A stretch of DNA of 21,554 nt from Larix sibirica (taxonomy: Eukaryota > Streptophyta > Pinopsida > Pinales > Pinaceae), in assembly GCA_004151065.3 (NCBI GenBank), contig NWUY0300100934.1, positions 1 to 21,554 on the forward strand. The letters run 5' to 3'. The translations under genes were made by a program, and so were the position numbers. This document shows positions 1 through 9,420 of the stretch, one piece after another; positions within the stretch are counted from its first letter, which is position 1; each line of letters opens with the position of its first letter. The notes under the pieces are model-generated. The model did not search any database and was not told the origin of the DNA. It saw nothing but the letters and a program-made list of their open reading frames with translations.

Positions 1-1090
1 AAAACAGTAAATCCACCTGCAAATTGATGAAGAAAGATGATCAAGAGCTGCTAGCGATTTGAGGTAGAAAATGTGGGTCCTAAAATAGAATAAGGAATAT
101 TTTTTCGCTCTAAAATTTTGAAACAAGGAAGATAATCTAGTGGACTGCTTTAGTTAAGACTCTGCTCATGCTTGCCCAAAGATACTATTGTATGGTAGAA
201 ATAGTTTAATACTCCCATTAATACTTCTTAGAGCAATAAATCAAAAAATAAACTAACTAGCAAAAACACTCCACAAATATTTTGCCAATGTCAAGGAAAT
301 GCTCATCTTCTGGAGGGTGGAAAAAATTCCAGATAAATATTTATAAACATTAGGGAAAATCTCTGAAATATTCAAGATAATTAGATAACTGTATAAAGTG
401 CCTGCATTTGGTTTTGTCAATCTTTTTATTTACTAGTTCACTACAACTCCATTTCACCAGGAAATTTTCTATAAGCTGGCCATTTTTCTTGCAATGGATA
501 AAACATATAGCAGAATCACAGGCCAAAAATGAAGAATTTGACATAGCATAAACATATTGGGGCATAACAAATATAATAAGCTTATCCACTTTCCTTAAAC
601 AACTGAGCTGCTGGGAACATAACAAAAAACAAATTAGACTTCATATAATCATATTGGAATTGGATACAGTGCCTGTTTTAATTTAACATTGACTTTCTTG
701 TTAATTACATTACCATCAACTACAGTCTATCAGAGAAACTTACAAACATCTAGCTGATTTTTTAACCAAGGTCCAAAACTAATTGCACTCTGATAAACAT
801 GCAATTTGAAATATATTTCATTAACAACATGACACAAATAAACATAAAATAAGCAGTTGTCATCTGCTCTCCATGGAATAAAGTTGATTTGGTCTAAAGG
901 TCATGGATGGCTTCAAGAAACAGGTGCCCATTATTTGAATTCACTTGAATAACATTTACATATAAAAACACAAAAGCTCCAAAGACATGAGATGTAACTG
1001 ATTTATAATCAAAGCTCAAATGTGCCTAGGTTCATATCCATTTCATTAAAATGCCTATGAATGTAAGATACATAATTAAAACATGCATAC
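1..1090 (-). other. Intron 1 of the CCDC124-like gene (3' end outside window)
   Basis: The stretch follows the donor at 1089-1090 and extends to the left edge. It is AT-rich, has stops in all frames and contains no segment resembling the expected next exon. An open frame at 350-625 has no family resemblance and is taken as chance. The intron is therefore at least 1.09 kb long. No transposon signature was recognised in it. Confidence 0.6.
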
Positions 1091-1645
1091 CTTAAATGAT
1101 GCCTTGAGCCGTCTTTCAGGATGTCGATCTGCAGGTAGGGTACTAACAGTCATTTGTTCCAGAGCTTCCTCAACAGAATGCGCCTCGAGCAATGAATCAT
1201 CTCTATTTGTGTTCTCAATTAATACCATTTTCTCATATTCTTCTTCATCAGCCATCCGACTTCCACGCTTTTTAGCTGCCTCAACACGGGCCTCAATTTG
1301 CCTTCTCTCCTCTTCCTTCTGCCTCGCAAGCTCCACTTCTGTAACTTTAGGAACAGGAATTGAGACCCTGTTTGCTTTCTTATCAACCTTTTTTCCAGCC
1401 TTCTCGAGCTCTTTCTCTTCCAGCTCCTGGAGCTTGCGCAGCTCAGCTTTCTTTGCAGCAGCCTCGGCACGCTTTGCAGCTTCTTCTTCCTTCTTCTTGG
1501 CAGCTTTTGATTTAGGACCCTCCGCATCCTTCCAGTACTGCTCTTCCTTCTCCTGCGCTTCCTTTTTCTTCTTCTCCGTTTCGGCCGTATTCTTGCGAGC
1601 CCTGGCCTCTTCGGCCTTGCTATTAACTCCCATTTTCTTAGGCAT
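1091..1645 (-). CDS. CCDC124: CCDC124/Lso2-like ribosome-associated coiled-coil protein, coding exon 1 (partial)
   Basis: The 185 codons begin MPKKMGVNSKAEEARARK and are dominated by Lys/Glu/Ala heptads, giving a long charged helix over about residues 5-130. They then show the family signature LPADRHPERRLKASFK at the end of the exon. This matches the Ccdc124/Oxs1 family; yeast Lso2 and animal CCDC124 bind idle 80S ribosomes in the cytoplasm and help translation restart after starvation. The start is the ATG at 1643-1645, because the codon two upstream in the same frame is TTG. The reading frame stays open four codons past 1091, but those codons follow a clear phase-0 donor (AAG|GTATGC at 1089-1093). 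The family normally continues with an AFEEAELP-like segment and a conserved C-terminal region. No such sequence is seen on the minus strand to the left edge, so the remaining exon or exons lie outside the window. The exon is clearly richer in GC than its surroundings. No stop or frameshift was seen, so the gene is probably functional. Confidence 0.88.
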
Positions 1646-1681
1646 CTCCAATTATTCAAAATTTAATAGATAAATAATAAC

Positions 1682-2513
1682 CTGCACATATCCAAAATTA
1701 AAATACTGAGATATACTTTCTCAGCAATTGCCATTACACCAGTAAAATAGCTCCTCTTGGGCTCTATGCATAAATAAATACAAGGGAATGGAGTATTATA
1801 CCTTGCTCTGCTAAATTTCTGATTTTTTATTAAATTTATCTTTGATCTTCAAAACAAATAAGTAACAAGCTGCAAGAGGGCCAGAACTAAAATCCTAAAT
1901 TATCCACCTTTGGCAATTACTATAACAACTCTGATAAGGTTCTAGAGCCTTCTAAGAGTCGTGCCGAGACTAATACATCAATATCTGCAAGAAAAGGAAA
2001 ATAATAGTTTGCCTATGTAAAATTCCTGATTCTTTCCGAAAATTAGTCCCGACCTGCAACTGTTGTAAAAAAAGAATTCAGTAATAGCCTATAAGTGGAC
2101 CAGAACTCAACCCTAAGCAACCCTTCATATGCAATTACTATAAGAGCTCCAATAAGGCCCAGAAGTTTCTATAACATTTTGAAGTGTTTACAACGTTTTT
2201 CCTTAATGAATTGCAGTGAAGCCTTTGATATATTTCTGATTAGCGATTACTCACGAAATCTTTTAATGTTCAGAATTTTCAATGGCTACTTTGACAAATT
2301 AGCTGAGGCGCCATGCGTAAACACTTGTAATAGATTTGGAGAACAAACAGTTATATTTCGATTATATAAATTGTCATATAGATCGAGGCTTGTGATAAAT
2401 TGCTGGTTCTTTGTAGAAACAAACCCTGATGATCTTCCAGGAATAACCTGTTACGGTGTTAAATTTGTGGAGATTTCTTGGGAACTTGGTGCAAGAAATT
2501 GAAGAATACGTAC
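1682..2513 (-). other. Probable 5'UTR intron of the CCDC124-like gene
   Basis: Just upstream of the start codon the minus strand reads TATGTGCAG|G at 1681-1689, a good 3' splice site 36 bases before the ATG. A good donor, TTG|GTACGT, lies at 2508-2516. Between them the sequence is AT-rich and has no convincing coding capacity; the plus-strand open frame at 2095-2502 resembles nothing. Introns in 5' leaders are common in plant housekeeping genes. Exact ends are inferred from consensus only. Confidence 0.35.
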
Positions 2514-2653
2514 CAATGTAGAAGTGTCAAACGGCCTGCTTCAGCTTGGGCTCCTGCGCAACGTGTGTCTGAGATGGACTGTAAACAGCCTTCGATGTTT
2601 CAGGAAATAAAGTGAGATGGTATAATAGCTTCATTTGCCACTGGAAATGGTTA

Positions 2654-2660
2654 CTTTATA
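2654..2660 (-). promoter_or_regulatory. Candidate TATA box of the CCDC124-like gene
   Basis: The minus strand reads GGTTATAAAGTA here. It would place transcription start at about 2625-2630, giving a first leader exon of roughly 110 bases down to the donor near 2514. CCAAT and ACGT-core motifs lie about 250-280 bases further upstream. This is motif evidence only. Confidence 0.35.
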
Positions 2661-2704
2661 ACCGATCAGAATATGGGTGGGCCTCTCTTCTCTTAGCCTC
2701 AATG

Positions 2705-2747
2705 AAAAGTAAAGGGTTATTACTGCTTTAAAAGTAAACGGTTGTTA
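2705..2747. repeat. Short direct repeat, two 18 bp copies
   Basis: AAAAGTAAAGGGTTATTA at 2705-2722 recurs as AAAAGTAAACGGTTGTTA at 2730-2747, with two differences. The second copy contains a MYB-like CGGTTG core. It lies just upstream of the putative TATA box of the CCDC124-like gene, so a regulatory role is possible but unproven. Confidence 0.5.
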
Positions 2748-2904
2748 ATGATTTTATTATTTACGATTTGGATAGAATTATGAAGATGACAAGTGTTGGT
2801 ATTGATCTCCCAAGTCGCATAAAAATGTGAATGCCTACGGGAGGGACGCCACTAATGGTCCTTTTGCCACGCTAGACAGCCATGTGGCGGCCACGAAGCG
2901 ATGA

Positions 2905-2940
2905 ACATGATTGGTCCACCGTGTGTCGCCACGTCATTGT
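2905..2940 (-). promoter_or_regulatory. CCAAT box and ACGT-core (bZIP-type) motif upstream of the CCDC124-like gene
   Basis: ACCAAT is present on the minus strand at 2910-2915. GCCACGTCAT, a G-box/C-box hybrid of the kind bound by plant bZIP factors, lies at 2928-2937. The surrounding 2840-2950 is locally GC-rich and includes GTGGCGGCCAC, an imperfect palindrome, at 2884-2894. This fits a proximal promoter for the minus-strand gene, but motifs this short also occur by chance. Confidence 0.25.
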
Positions 2941-4339
2941 AGTACCACGCCATTTGTAGTAGTTGTGATATCAATTAGTTTTTATTGTCCTCGAAACTTG
3001 GTCTCCATAGACCTTTTGTTGCATCCACTCCTCCATGCAGTGTTATTTCCGTCATTTTTGCTGGTTTTGACACTATAGATGGACGTTTTCACAATTTCTT
3101 TGTTTTATTTGACGATTAGTTTAAAATTTAAGTTATATTTGATGGGCAAAATGGTCCATGATAGACATTTTTCCCGTCAAATTCCTAACTTGCCCGTGGG
3201 TGCTACTCTTGCGGTGGGTTGCGGCCCTTGACCTTCACATAGTGTTTGGTTCTCATTCCATCTGTTGCATATGTTGTTCGCCCCATCCGCCGTGGTGGTT
3301 ATTAGCGTCAGGTTGGTGGCTTGTAGACGTTGGGAGCTCTGGTGTAGTTCGGCCTCTGGTATGGTGCAACGTTCCACTCTTGAGCTGGTCTAAGGATGCT
3401 CATTGTTGGTTTGGTGGTGGTGTTCGTCACCTATCCTAGTAGGCACAGAGGTCAGTTGTGGATAGGATTGTTTATGGTTTTGATTGATGTTAATGCCCTC
3501 ACCTCTATGTTGTTGTGCTTGCAGGTATGGCGTTTGGAGAAGAATGAGGCTGGAGAGGATGCATGTCGATTCTATCTGGTAGGATTCCAATCCTACCAAC
3601 TTCCTCCTCTATGTTCTTCAATACAATAATCCTACAAGTGGAAATTTGTATAGGTTTTTCAAATTGTGGGTTGTTTTGGTGGCTTCTTTTGTGGTGGGTT
3701 TAGTTTTCATGGGTTTCTTTTGATGGGTTTGGAAAACCTCCTGTTGTATGTTAATGGACAGAGCATGTTGTCCTTACAATGTAAGAATTATGGTTTGTAA
3801 GAAAGAAGAATGATGGTTTTTGTTGGTATGGCTATTTTTGTTGATGGGTTGTTTTCTTATGGTTATTTCTATTTTCATCTAATGGCTATGAATTATGGTT
3901 TCGGTCTCATGGGTTTAATATGTAGCCTAGTCTCTGGTACTGAATTGTCATAATAAAAATAAAAATTGGGTTATGTTGGATTGTTCATTGTCTGTTAGAT
4001 GGTATGCCACCCTGCTAATTGACAAACCAGGATAATTAAGGTTACACTATGGCAAAGCCCTCCACTGGCCTGTGATTTTTTACTTGTTGTGTTCCATTAT
4101 CAACGAATTCGATGTAAAATGTGATGGAAAATGTGCAGTTGGGTGTGGAAGCATGTCTTTGCTCGATGTGCACGGGAGAGGAATGAAAGTTTATGGGTTT
4201 GGGTCGAAAGTGGTTTGTTGTCTGTTCATGGCTTTCTATAGACTATTAATGGCCCTCGCCATAATGTAAGCTATGTTTGTATATATTTCAGGATATATAG
4301 GTCTAAATGCAGCGTAGGATGAGTGGACTTATGTGTTAG

Positions 4340-4405
4340 TTTACAAACCCTAGTAATTAACTCTATTCGCTACTAATTTACAAACCCTAGTAGTGGGCTA
4401 GGGTT
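4340..4405. repeat. Direct repeat with telo-box motif and 8 bp hairpin
   Basis: TTTACAAACCCTAGTA occurs at 4340-4355 and again at 4377-4392, identical over 16 bases. The second copy runs into a perfect inverted repeat: AACCCTAG at 4383-4390 and CTAGGGTT at 4398-4405, with a 7 base loop. AAACCCTA is the plant telomere-type (telo-box) motif. There are only two copies, so this is not a telomeric array. Confidence 0.55.
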
Positions 4406-5250
4406 CTGGCTTGGCCATACTATCATAGCATGAATGTTGTAATTACTCAATCCTAGTAATTACTCAAACTACTTTGAGACTCCATTTGCCATCCCACTAA
4501 TCACTCCATTGATTTCTTTATTTATTGATTACTTTCTATTTTTGAACTATTTTTGGTGCCATTACAACTAAAATGACATATAGAGTGTACAACGCGATGT
4601 GTATAGTTTAACATTTATCTCTTGTGTTTTTTCTTATTTGTACAAGCATTCTCATTGTTGTTCGTGTGCACATATCATTTGGTTTTTGAGTACGAAGAGA
4701 ATGTCTCTTTAGTGTTTTACAATTCTAGTGAAAATTCAAGTTGACCTGTTTTGCACGGTTGTGAAAAATCCATCCACATGTGAGTTTATTTTTATATCCT
4801 TTCATGCTTCCATTAGAATGTCATGTGTCTTAGATTGCTCCTACTTTTGGTTTGTAGGATTAAATGCTATTTACAGTTTCCAACATTTGTCTTTGGTGAA
4901 ACTATCAATGTTATAATGGCCATGGTTGTTATGAGGATTCCTTGCACACATGTTCCATTTTTTTATTCTTCTTTTCCCCTTTCCCACTGCTTCTCTCCAT
5001 TATTGGAAACTCCATAATGGTATAATAGCTTAAAACCATTTGATTTACAGTTATTCTTGCCATATTTCATGTATTGGGCCTACACATAGGCCTCATCAAT
5101 GCTCTTGGTATTGAATAACATAACTTCCCTCCTTATGTGATTATGAAAGCCACTAAGATACTTTATATCCTTGTTTGAGTCTTTGATATTAATCCTAACT
5201 AAATGGATTGCTTCATAAATCTATACCGTATTGAGTTGTGACATCGAATT

Positions 5251-5284
5251 CTATGGTCCTCTTCATACTATGGTCCTATTCATA
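5251..5284. repeat. 17 bp tandem duplication
   Basis: CTATGGTCCTCTTCATA is followed directly by CTATGGTCCTATTCATA, with one difference. It is probably a replication-slippage product in non-coding DNA. Confidence 0.7.
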
Positions 5285-5714
5285 GACAATTATGTGCATG
5301 GCCTTTTACCTCTAATATTGCAAAAGTTATTTTCCACTCCTCTCGTACATTATACACACTAAAATAGAATTCTATGGAGTTTAGTTTGTCTACATGTCTA
5401 TTAAGTTCAAGTTTTTCCTATTAAATTATGTGTAGCGTGCTAAGTATGTGCACTTTGTCCATGTTCATTCCTTACTTTAATTTGACTCCAGTTCTATAGA
5501 CCAGGAAAAGTGAGATATTTGTGTGTATAGAAGCCCAATTTGAAAGCACATTACCGACCTCTATAGACACATGTTGAAAGACACGTGCTAGGAGCACTTG
5601 TATAACTAACTAAGCAATTATATTGACTCCAATCAACTTTGAGGAATGTGGGTGGGTGCTCTACACATTGACTCCAATCAGCCCTGGTTTTTTATATGTA
5701 AAACTTTTGAGGGG

Positions 5715-6065
5715 AATATAAGTAGATGTGGAGTGGATGAGGTGGGGTGGGTGGTGTTATGCCTTTAAGGGTTCCATTTCTTCTCAGTTACTTGTAGTTT
5801 GGAGTAAGACAACAATCTCATGGTAGAGGTTAAAGCTATTATCATCTTGGTGGGGTTATCAATAGAAAGAGGTTTAATAGAGTTGTAGATATTTGAGGAT
5901 TCAAAGCTTTTTATGGAGTGGATCAATGGACAAAGAAGGAATGGAAACTTGGGCTTGGAGCGTCTCACTAGGAAGGTAAAGGAGCAGCTAGCTAGATTGG
6001 ATAACTTTAATTGCAACCAAGTATATAGAGAACTACATGTTATGGTTGATGGATTGTCGAAGTAG
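5715..6065 (+). pseudogene. RNase H-like (RVT_3 type) domain remnant, probably LINE-derived
   Basis: Reading one frame (codons at 5730, 5820, 5886 and 6063) gives, in order, GVDEVGWVVLCL, then DNNLMVEVKAIIILVGLS, then IFEDSKLFMEWINGQ, and finally VYRELHVMVDGLSK. These correspond to the glycine-rich first strand, the Glu-containing helix (MVEVKA), the second catalytic-Asp strand (EDSKL) and the last helix with Asp (VDGLSK) of the plant RNase H fold. That fold is found at the C-terminus of many plant LINE ORF2 proteins. In-frame stops occur at about 5766, 5802, 5886 and 6063. The first catalytic Asp region is not clear, and no reverse transcriptase was recognised upstream. It is therefore an isolated, decayed fragment. 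A host RNase H-like gene fragment cannot be excluded. Confidence 0.55.
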
Positions 6066-6103
6066 GTAGTAAATGCTTAAGTAGGTAGGCAGTGAATGCT
6101 TAA
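6062..6103. repeat. Imperfect 19-23 bp tandem duplication
   Basis: GTAGGTAGTAAATGCTTAA is followed directly by GTAGGTAGGCAGTGAATGCTTAA; the second copy has a 4 base insertion. It sits at the 3' edge of the RNase H-like remnant. The rest of the interval, up to the retrotransposon target site at 6418, shows nothing recognisable. Confidence 0.6.
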
Positions 6104-6417
6104 GTAGGATTACTTGAGATCCTTGAAACAAAGTATACAGTTCCTATAGTCCTAACTACTAGACAACTATTTGTTCAATTTAAGGTAGTCTCTTTGGTTT
6201 GAACATGCAATACCTAAGTTTGACGGTTGTTTCATTCATGGCCATTGATGGTCAATATTTCATTTTTTGGTTTCATGTATGAAACTTGGTGAAAAACAAT
6301 AATAATAGAAACTATTTGATTTAGTTTATTAGTCTGTATGCTATAACGCTATAGGGATTGTCTTTTTGCTAGAATTTTTATCACAGTGAAGATGGTTACA
6401 ATTCTCATTTTGGTTTA

Positions 6418-6422
6418 GTGTC
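6418..6422. other. Target-site duplication, left copy
   Basis: GTGTC abuts the 3' LTR of the retrotransposon. Its partner ATGTC abuts the other end at 14605-14609; four of five bases match. Confidence 0.6.
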
Positions 6423-8053
6423 TATAAAGTCCCAAGTCAAATTGAACAAAAAAAATTAACGGCCTATTGTTGGCTAAGTACTCCTTTAGAACATTTTAAC
6501 AATTTTTTGTAGAATGTAAGTAAGATCCAAGTTGAGTGTCATACTATGAATGGAGATCTTAGTTGAGCACTTTTGACAAACACTTGGGGCATTATATTGT
6601 TGTAGCTTACTGTAGACAATTTTTTACTTGAAGATTTCGTCGTGACACTTTGGTTATTCACTGTTGTAGGTGTACTATGAAGTTTGAGCTTTGTAGATTT
6701 GATTTCTAGTGACTTTCATTGAACATTTCATGTGGCAAGTATGGCAGGCATCATCCATATATGTGAATATACTAAACAAGATTGTAATAGTGAAATTACA
6801 TATATTATCAGACTTAAAGAGAGCAATTCCAGATCTGAAAATATATTTATTCAAGTATGTTTACATGCCTGGAATGTTCCTTTGACGTTTTGGTGTAAGA
6901 GCCACTTCAACGTAAGGTTGATGTTGGTCCCCGTCTTTCTGTAGTTGATGTCTTAGACAAAGATATCAACAGCAAGGCATGGACCTTTCTCCCTCCTTGG
7001 ACTACGATTCGACTCCCACAATTCTGTAGCAACAATATGGTGTTAACTTGACCCCCTTTTGTTGACTTTATAGCGGTAGAACAAACCCACGATTTCGGTA
7101 GTTTTCTATAGCGATATGAAGAGTAGCTCGACTCCAAGAATGGAAGCAGTATGACGCCCACAAAAGAGAAAAATCAGCCACAACAAGATAAGTGATTCCC
7201 ACAATGAGTCCGACCTCAATTGTACAGTGCACTTTCCCCCTTAACTATCCACAATACTAGCAGTTAGATGTGATGGTGTGCCCTCCTGTCGATGCACAGT
7301 CCACAATGAAGTATACTTTACATTGAATAGTGAAGCAACTCACCCCCTTTTCTCCTCTACTAAACAAACTCGACCTCTACAAGAGATAAGGCAACTTTCC
7401 CTTATAAAATTGCCCTTCAACAATGACTGGCCCAAACTCCATTAAAACCACAAATCTGGAGATGTAAAGCAATCAGAATCCATGGCCATGAAGATCTGAG
7501 ATGAACACTTGATAATAAGTGGCGACAATGAAGAACAAATGAGAAATCTGAGTGATTTCTCCTTCCAATAGCTAGGGTGGGTTTGTCTCACCATCGAAAC
7601 TATTCTCCTCTCCCTTAGGGTTTCGTCAAAGAGAAAGCCAAGCTCAAGAGCTCTCAAGTTTTGAAAATGCAAAATGACAAGAATGAATGATAATGAGCTC
7701 TCATGTCCCTTTTGTATTTTATCATCTCCCTCTTTGTGACTTTTTGACTTCCCTTAACCGTTTCTCACTTTTAAATATTATAAAGTGACTTTAGTGAGAA
7801 AATTACCCTTTTTGTCTTTTATTGTCATTTTGGCCCCCTTACACTTTTTTCGTCACATTTTTAATCTAAAGTGACTTTTATAAAGTCATAAAGTCACTTT
7901 AGGAATTAATTACTAATGCCACTTTATAAAGTACTTTAAGCCCAGGTGACATTAAATAATTAATTAATTCCCTGCTGCACCGACTAAAACCTACGAGAAC
8001 TGGATAGGATAACAAGTCATCCCCATGGTGGTCATCTGGAAAGGGACGTGACA
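6423..8053 (-). repeat. 3' LTR of the Ty3/gypsy element
   Basis: This 1,631 base copy is homologous along its length to 12992-14604. It is the 3' LTR because the polypurine tract abuts its right end, and the minus strand then reads TGTCACGTCCC. Hand alignment of 7141-7260 with 13700-13819 gives about 13 differences in 120 bases. The TATA box of the partner LTR (TATAAAA) is altered here to TACAAAA at 7710-7716. A minus-strand open frame at 7442-7672 (MHFQNLRALELGF...) is shared with the other LTR; it has no known domain and is not called as a gene. Confidence 0.92.
7780..7938. repeat. Cluster of AAAGTGACTTT-type inverted repeats in LTR U3
   Basis: AAAGTGACTT at 7868-7877 faces AAGTCACTTT at 7891-7900 as a perfect 10 bp inverted repeat. 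A further AAAGTGACTTT lies near 7783, and a related CACTTTATAAAGTACTTTA follows near 7921. The partner LTR keeps the same cluster near 14340-14490, with the inverted pair only 3-4 bases apart. The cluster lies in the U3 part, upstream of the LTR TATA box, where enhancer elements of LTR retrotransposons usually sit. Confidence 0.5.
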
Positions 8054-8068
8054 GTCCTACCTTCCCAA
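8054..8068 (-). other. Polypurine tract (plus-strand primer)
   Basis: The minus strand reads TTGGGAAGGTAGGAC directly before the 3' LTR start TGTCACGTCCC. A purine-rich run in this exact position primes second-strand synthesis in LTR retrotransposons. Its 5' part overlaps the end of the pol coding frame. Confidence 0.75.
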
Positions 8069-8370
8069 GATTGTTTGTCCTCAAGTAATTGCAAATTGGG
8101 GTGTTGCATAATCTGTTCACCTTCCCACGTGGAATCCTCTATTGGCATGTGGCTCCACCTTACGAGATACTCTTAGATCACCTTGCTTCTCAGTTTCCTC
8201 TCACGGACATCCAAAATCTCCTCTCGGTCCAATATTAACTGTCCCTCCTCATCCAACGGAGGTAGCTTTGTTGATCTTGTAACCTGCTTCCTGAGTACCT
8301 TCTTGGGGCATGACACATGGAATATGTTGTGGATCTTGCTCCCCTCGAGAAGCTCCATCTTGTAAGTCAC
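8069..8370 (-). pseudogene. pol C-terminus with chromodomain-like module, degenerate
   Basis: The frame reads VTYKMELLEGSKIHNIFHVS, the SH3-like strand seen after integrase in many plant gypsy elements, then LDREEILDVRERKLRSKVI. An in-frame stop follows, and then EYLVRWSHMPIEDSTWEGEQ. The ILDxRERKLR...EYLVRWxxxPxEDSTWE pattern resembles the chromodomain that chromoviruses use to steer integration to heterochromatin. The frame differs from that of the upstream integrase piece (8367-8555), so there is a frameshift near 8370-8390. The coding frame runs on to the polypurine tract. Confidence 0.65.
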
Positions 8371-9420
8371 TTCTTCAACTCTCTGGACAACTCTATAGGG
8401 GGCTCATATAAACGAGGCTTCAACTTTTTTGCACCACTTTTCTTTAGTGAGGATTGACTATAAGGCTGTTGTCTTAGAAATAATAAGTCCCCCACCTCAA
8501 AACTGCGCTCCGTCCTGTGCATGTCTGCATACACCTTTTGTTGATTTTGGGCCACTTGTATATTTTCTTTGAGGACTCACAAGATATCCTGACTCTCTTG
8601 TATCCAATCCGTAGCATTGGGTGCCCTGCTATCCCCAAATTCCATGTCTACAAATGATGGGGTGTCGTAATCGTACAAATATTTGAACAGTGTCATAGTT
8701 ATAGACATATGGTAGGTGGTGTTTTAGCAATGCTTGCCTAAGTGAAGCCATCTAATCCACACTCTCTACTGTCCCGACACATAGTTTCACAGGTACCCCT
8801 TGACCCATTTATTCACAATCTTCGTCTACCCATCTGTCTGAGGGTGGTAACTGGTGTTGGGAGTCAACTTAGTACCCACCAATCTGAACAGTTCCTGCCA
8901 AAAACCCCTGAGAAACCTACTATCTCTGTCACTGGCAATGTTCTTCGGCAGCCCATGTAGAAAAAATACCTCCCCGAAGAACACCTCTGCCATCTGTGTC
9001 ACTGTATAATCTAACGAAATTGCGAAAAATTGTGCAAATTCATCAACATGTTTACGACCACATAGATGCAATCACGTCCATGTATTGTGGTAGTCCGATG
9101 ATGAAGTCCATAAAGACACTCTCCCACTTATGCTCTGGAATAGGTAATTGTTGCAGTAGTCCCATCAGATGGGTCTACTTGGTTTTGTTCTACTGACAGA
9201 CCATGCATTATCTCACATTCCACAACACATCATCCTTGAGGCCCTTCCAAAGGAACCTCTCCCTGATCTAACAGTACGTTTTGAAGTACCCCTGGTGTCC
9301 TGTTGCAGGTGCGTCGTGTGTAGCCCTCAAAATCTTCTCCTTCGACTTGGATTATGATACCAAGTATATTCTATCCTTGTAGAAGATGACATCATCAACT
9401 ACCCTGTACCTGTCATCCTA
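8371..9420 (-). pseudogene. Integrase of the Ty3/gypsy element, degenerate
   Basis: The order is complete. The HHCC zinc-binding region (HDAP...GHQGYFKTYC...CMVC) lies at about 9190-9320. The core begins with FMDFIIGLP near 9105, which carries the first Asp. A frameshift precedes FAQFFAISLDYTVTQ. IASDRDSRF, with the second Asp, is near 8930, and TSYHPQTDG is near 8840. The third catalytic residue is lost: where the family has GQTE, the copy has a stop and then TK, with Lys encoded at 8820-8822. The C-terminal part ends with MHRTERSFEVGDLLFLR at 8460-8530. At least six in-frame stops and one frameshift make it inactive. Integrase joins retrotransposon cDNA to chromosomal DNA. Confidence 0.82.

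Larger units (their letters stand above)
2961..5714. other. Gene-free stretch with no identifiable transposon
   Basis: Open frames here (for example 3158-3439, 3396-3629 and 4072-4269, plus strand) give peptides with no motif, low-complexity Trp/Val/Cys content and no neighbouring coding signal. The plus strand is markedly G/T-rich between about 3650 and 4300. Only small repeats stand out: the telo-box hairpin near 4340-4405, a 17 bp tandem duplication at 5251-5284 and ATTGACTCCAATCA twice near 5620-5680. Old, unrecognisable repeats are likely. Confidence 0.5.

Noticed and set aside
1083-1673. Plus-strand Ser/Ala/Phe-rich open frame of 196 residues
   Set aside because: It is the antisense shadow of the Lys/Glu-rich CCDC124 exon; Ser/Phe richness is what antisense of AAG/GAA codons yields.
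2095-2502. Plus-strand open frame of 135 residues
   Set aside because: No recognisable motif, lies within the proposed 5'UTR intron of a minus-strand gene, and has no coding context.
2616-2630. ATGGTATAATAGCTT shared with about 5016-5030
   Set aside because: One 15-base match in a 21 kb AT-rich window is within chance expectation, and flanks do not match.
3158-3439. Plus-strand Trp/Val/Cys-rich open frame
   Set aside because: Low-complexity composition from G/T-rich DNA, no domain, and overlapping open frames on both strands of similar length.
7899-8120. Separate small gene across the LTR border
   Set aside because: It is the pol C-terminal frame reading through the polypurine tract into the LTR.
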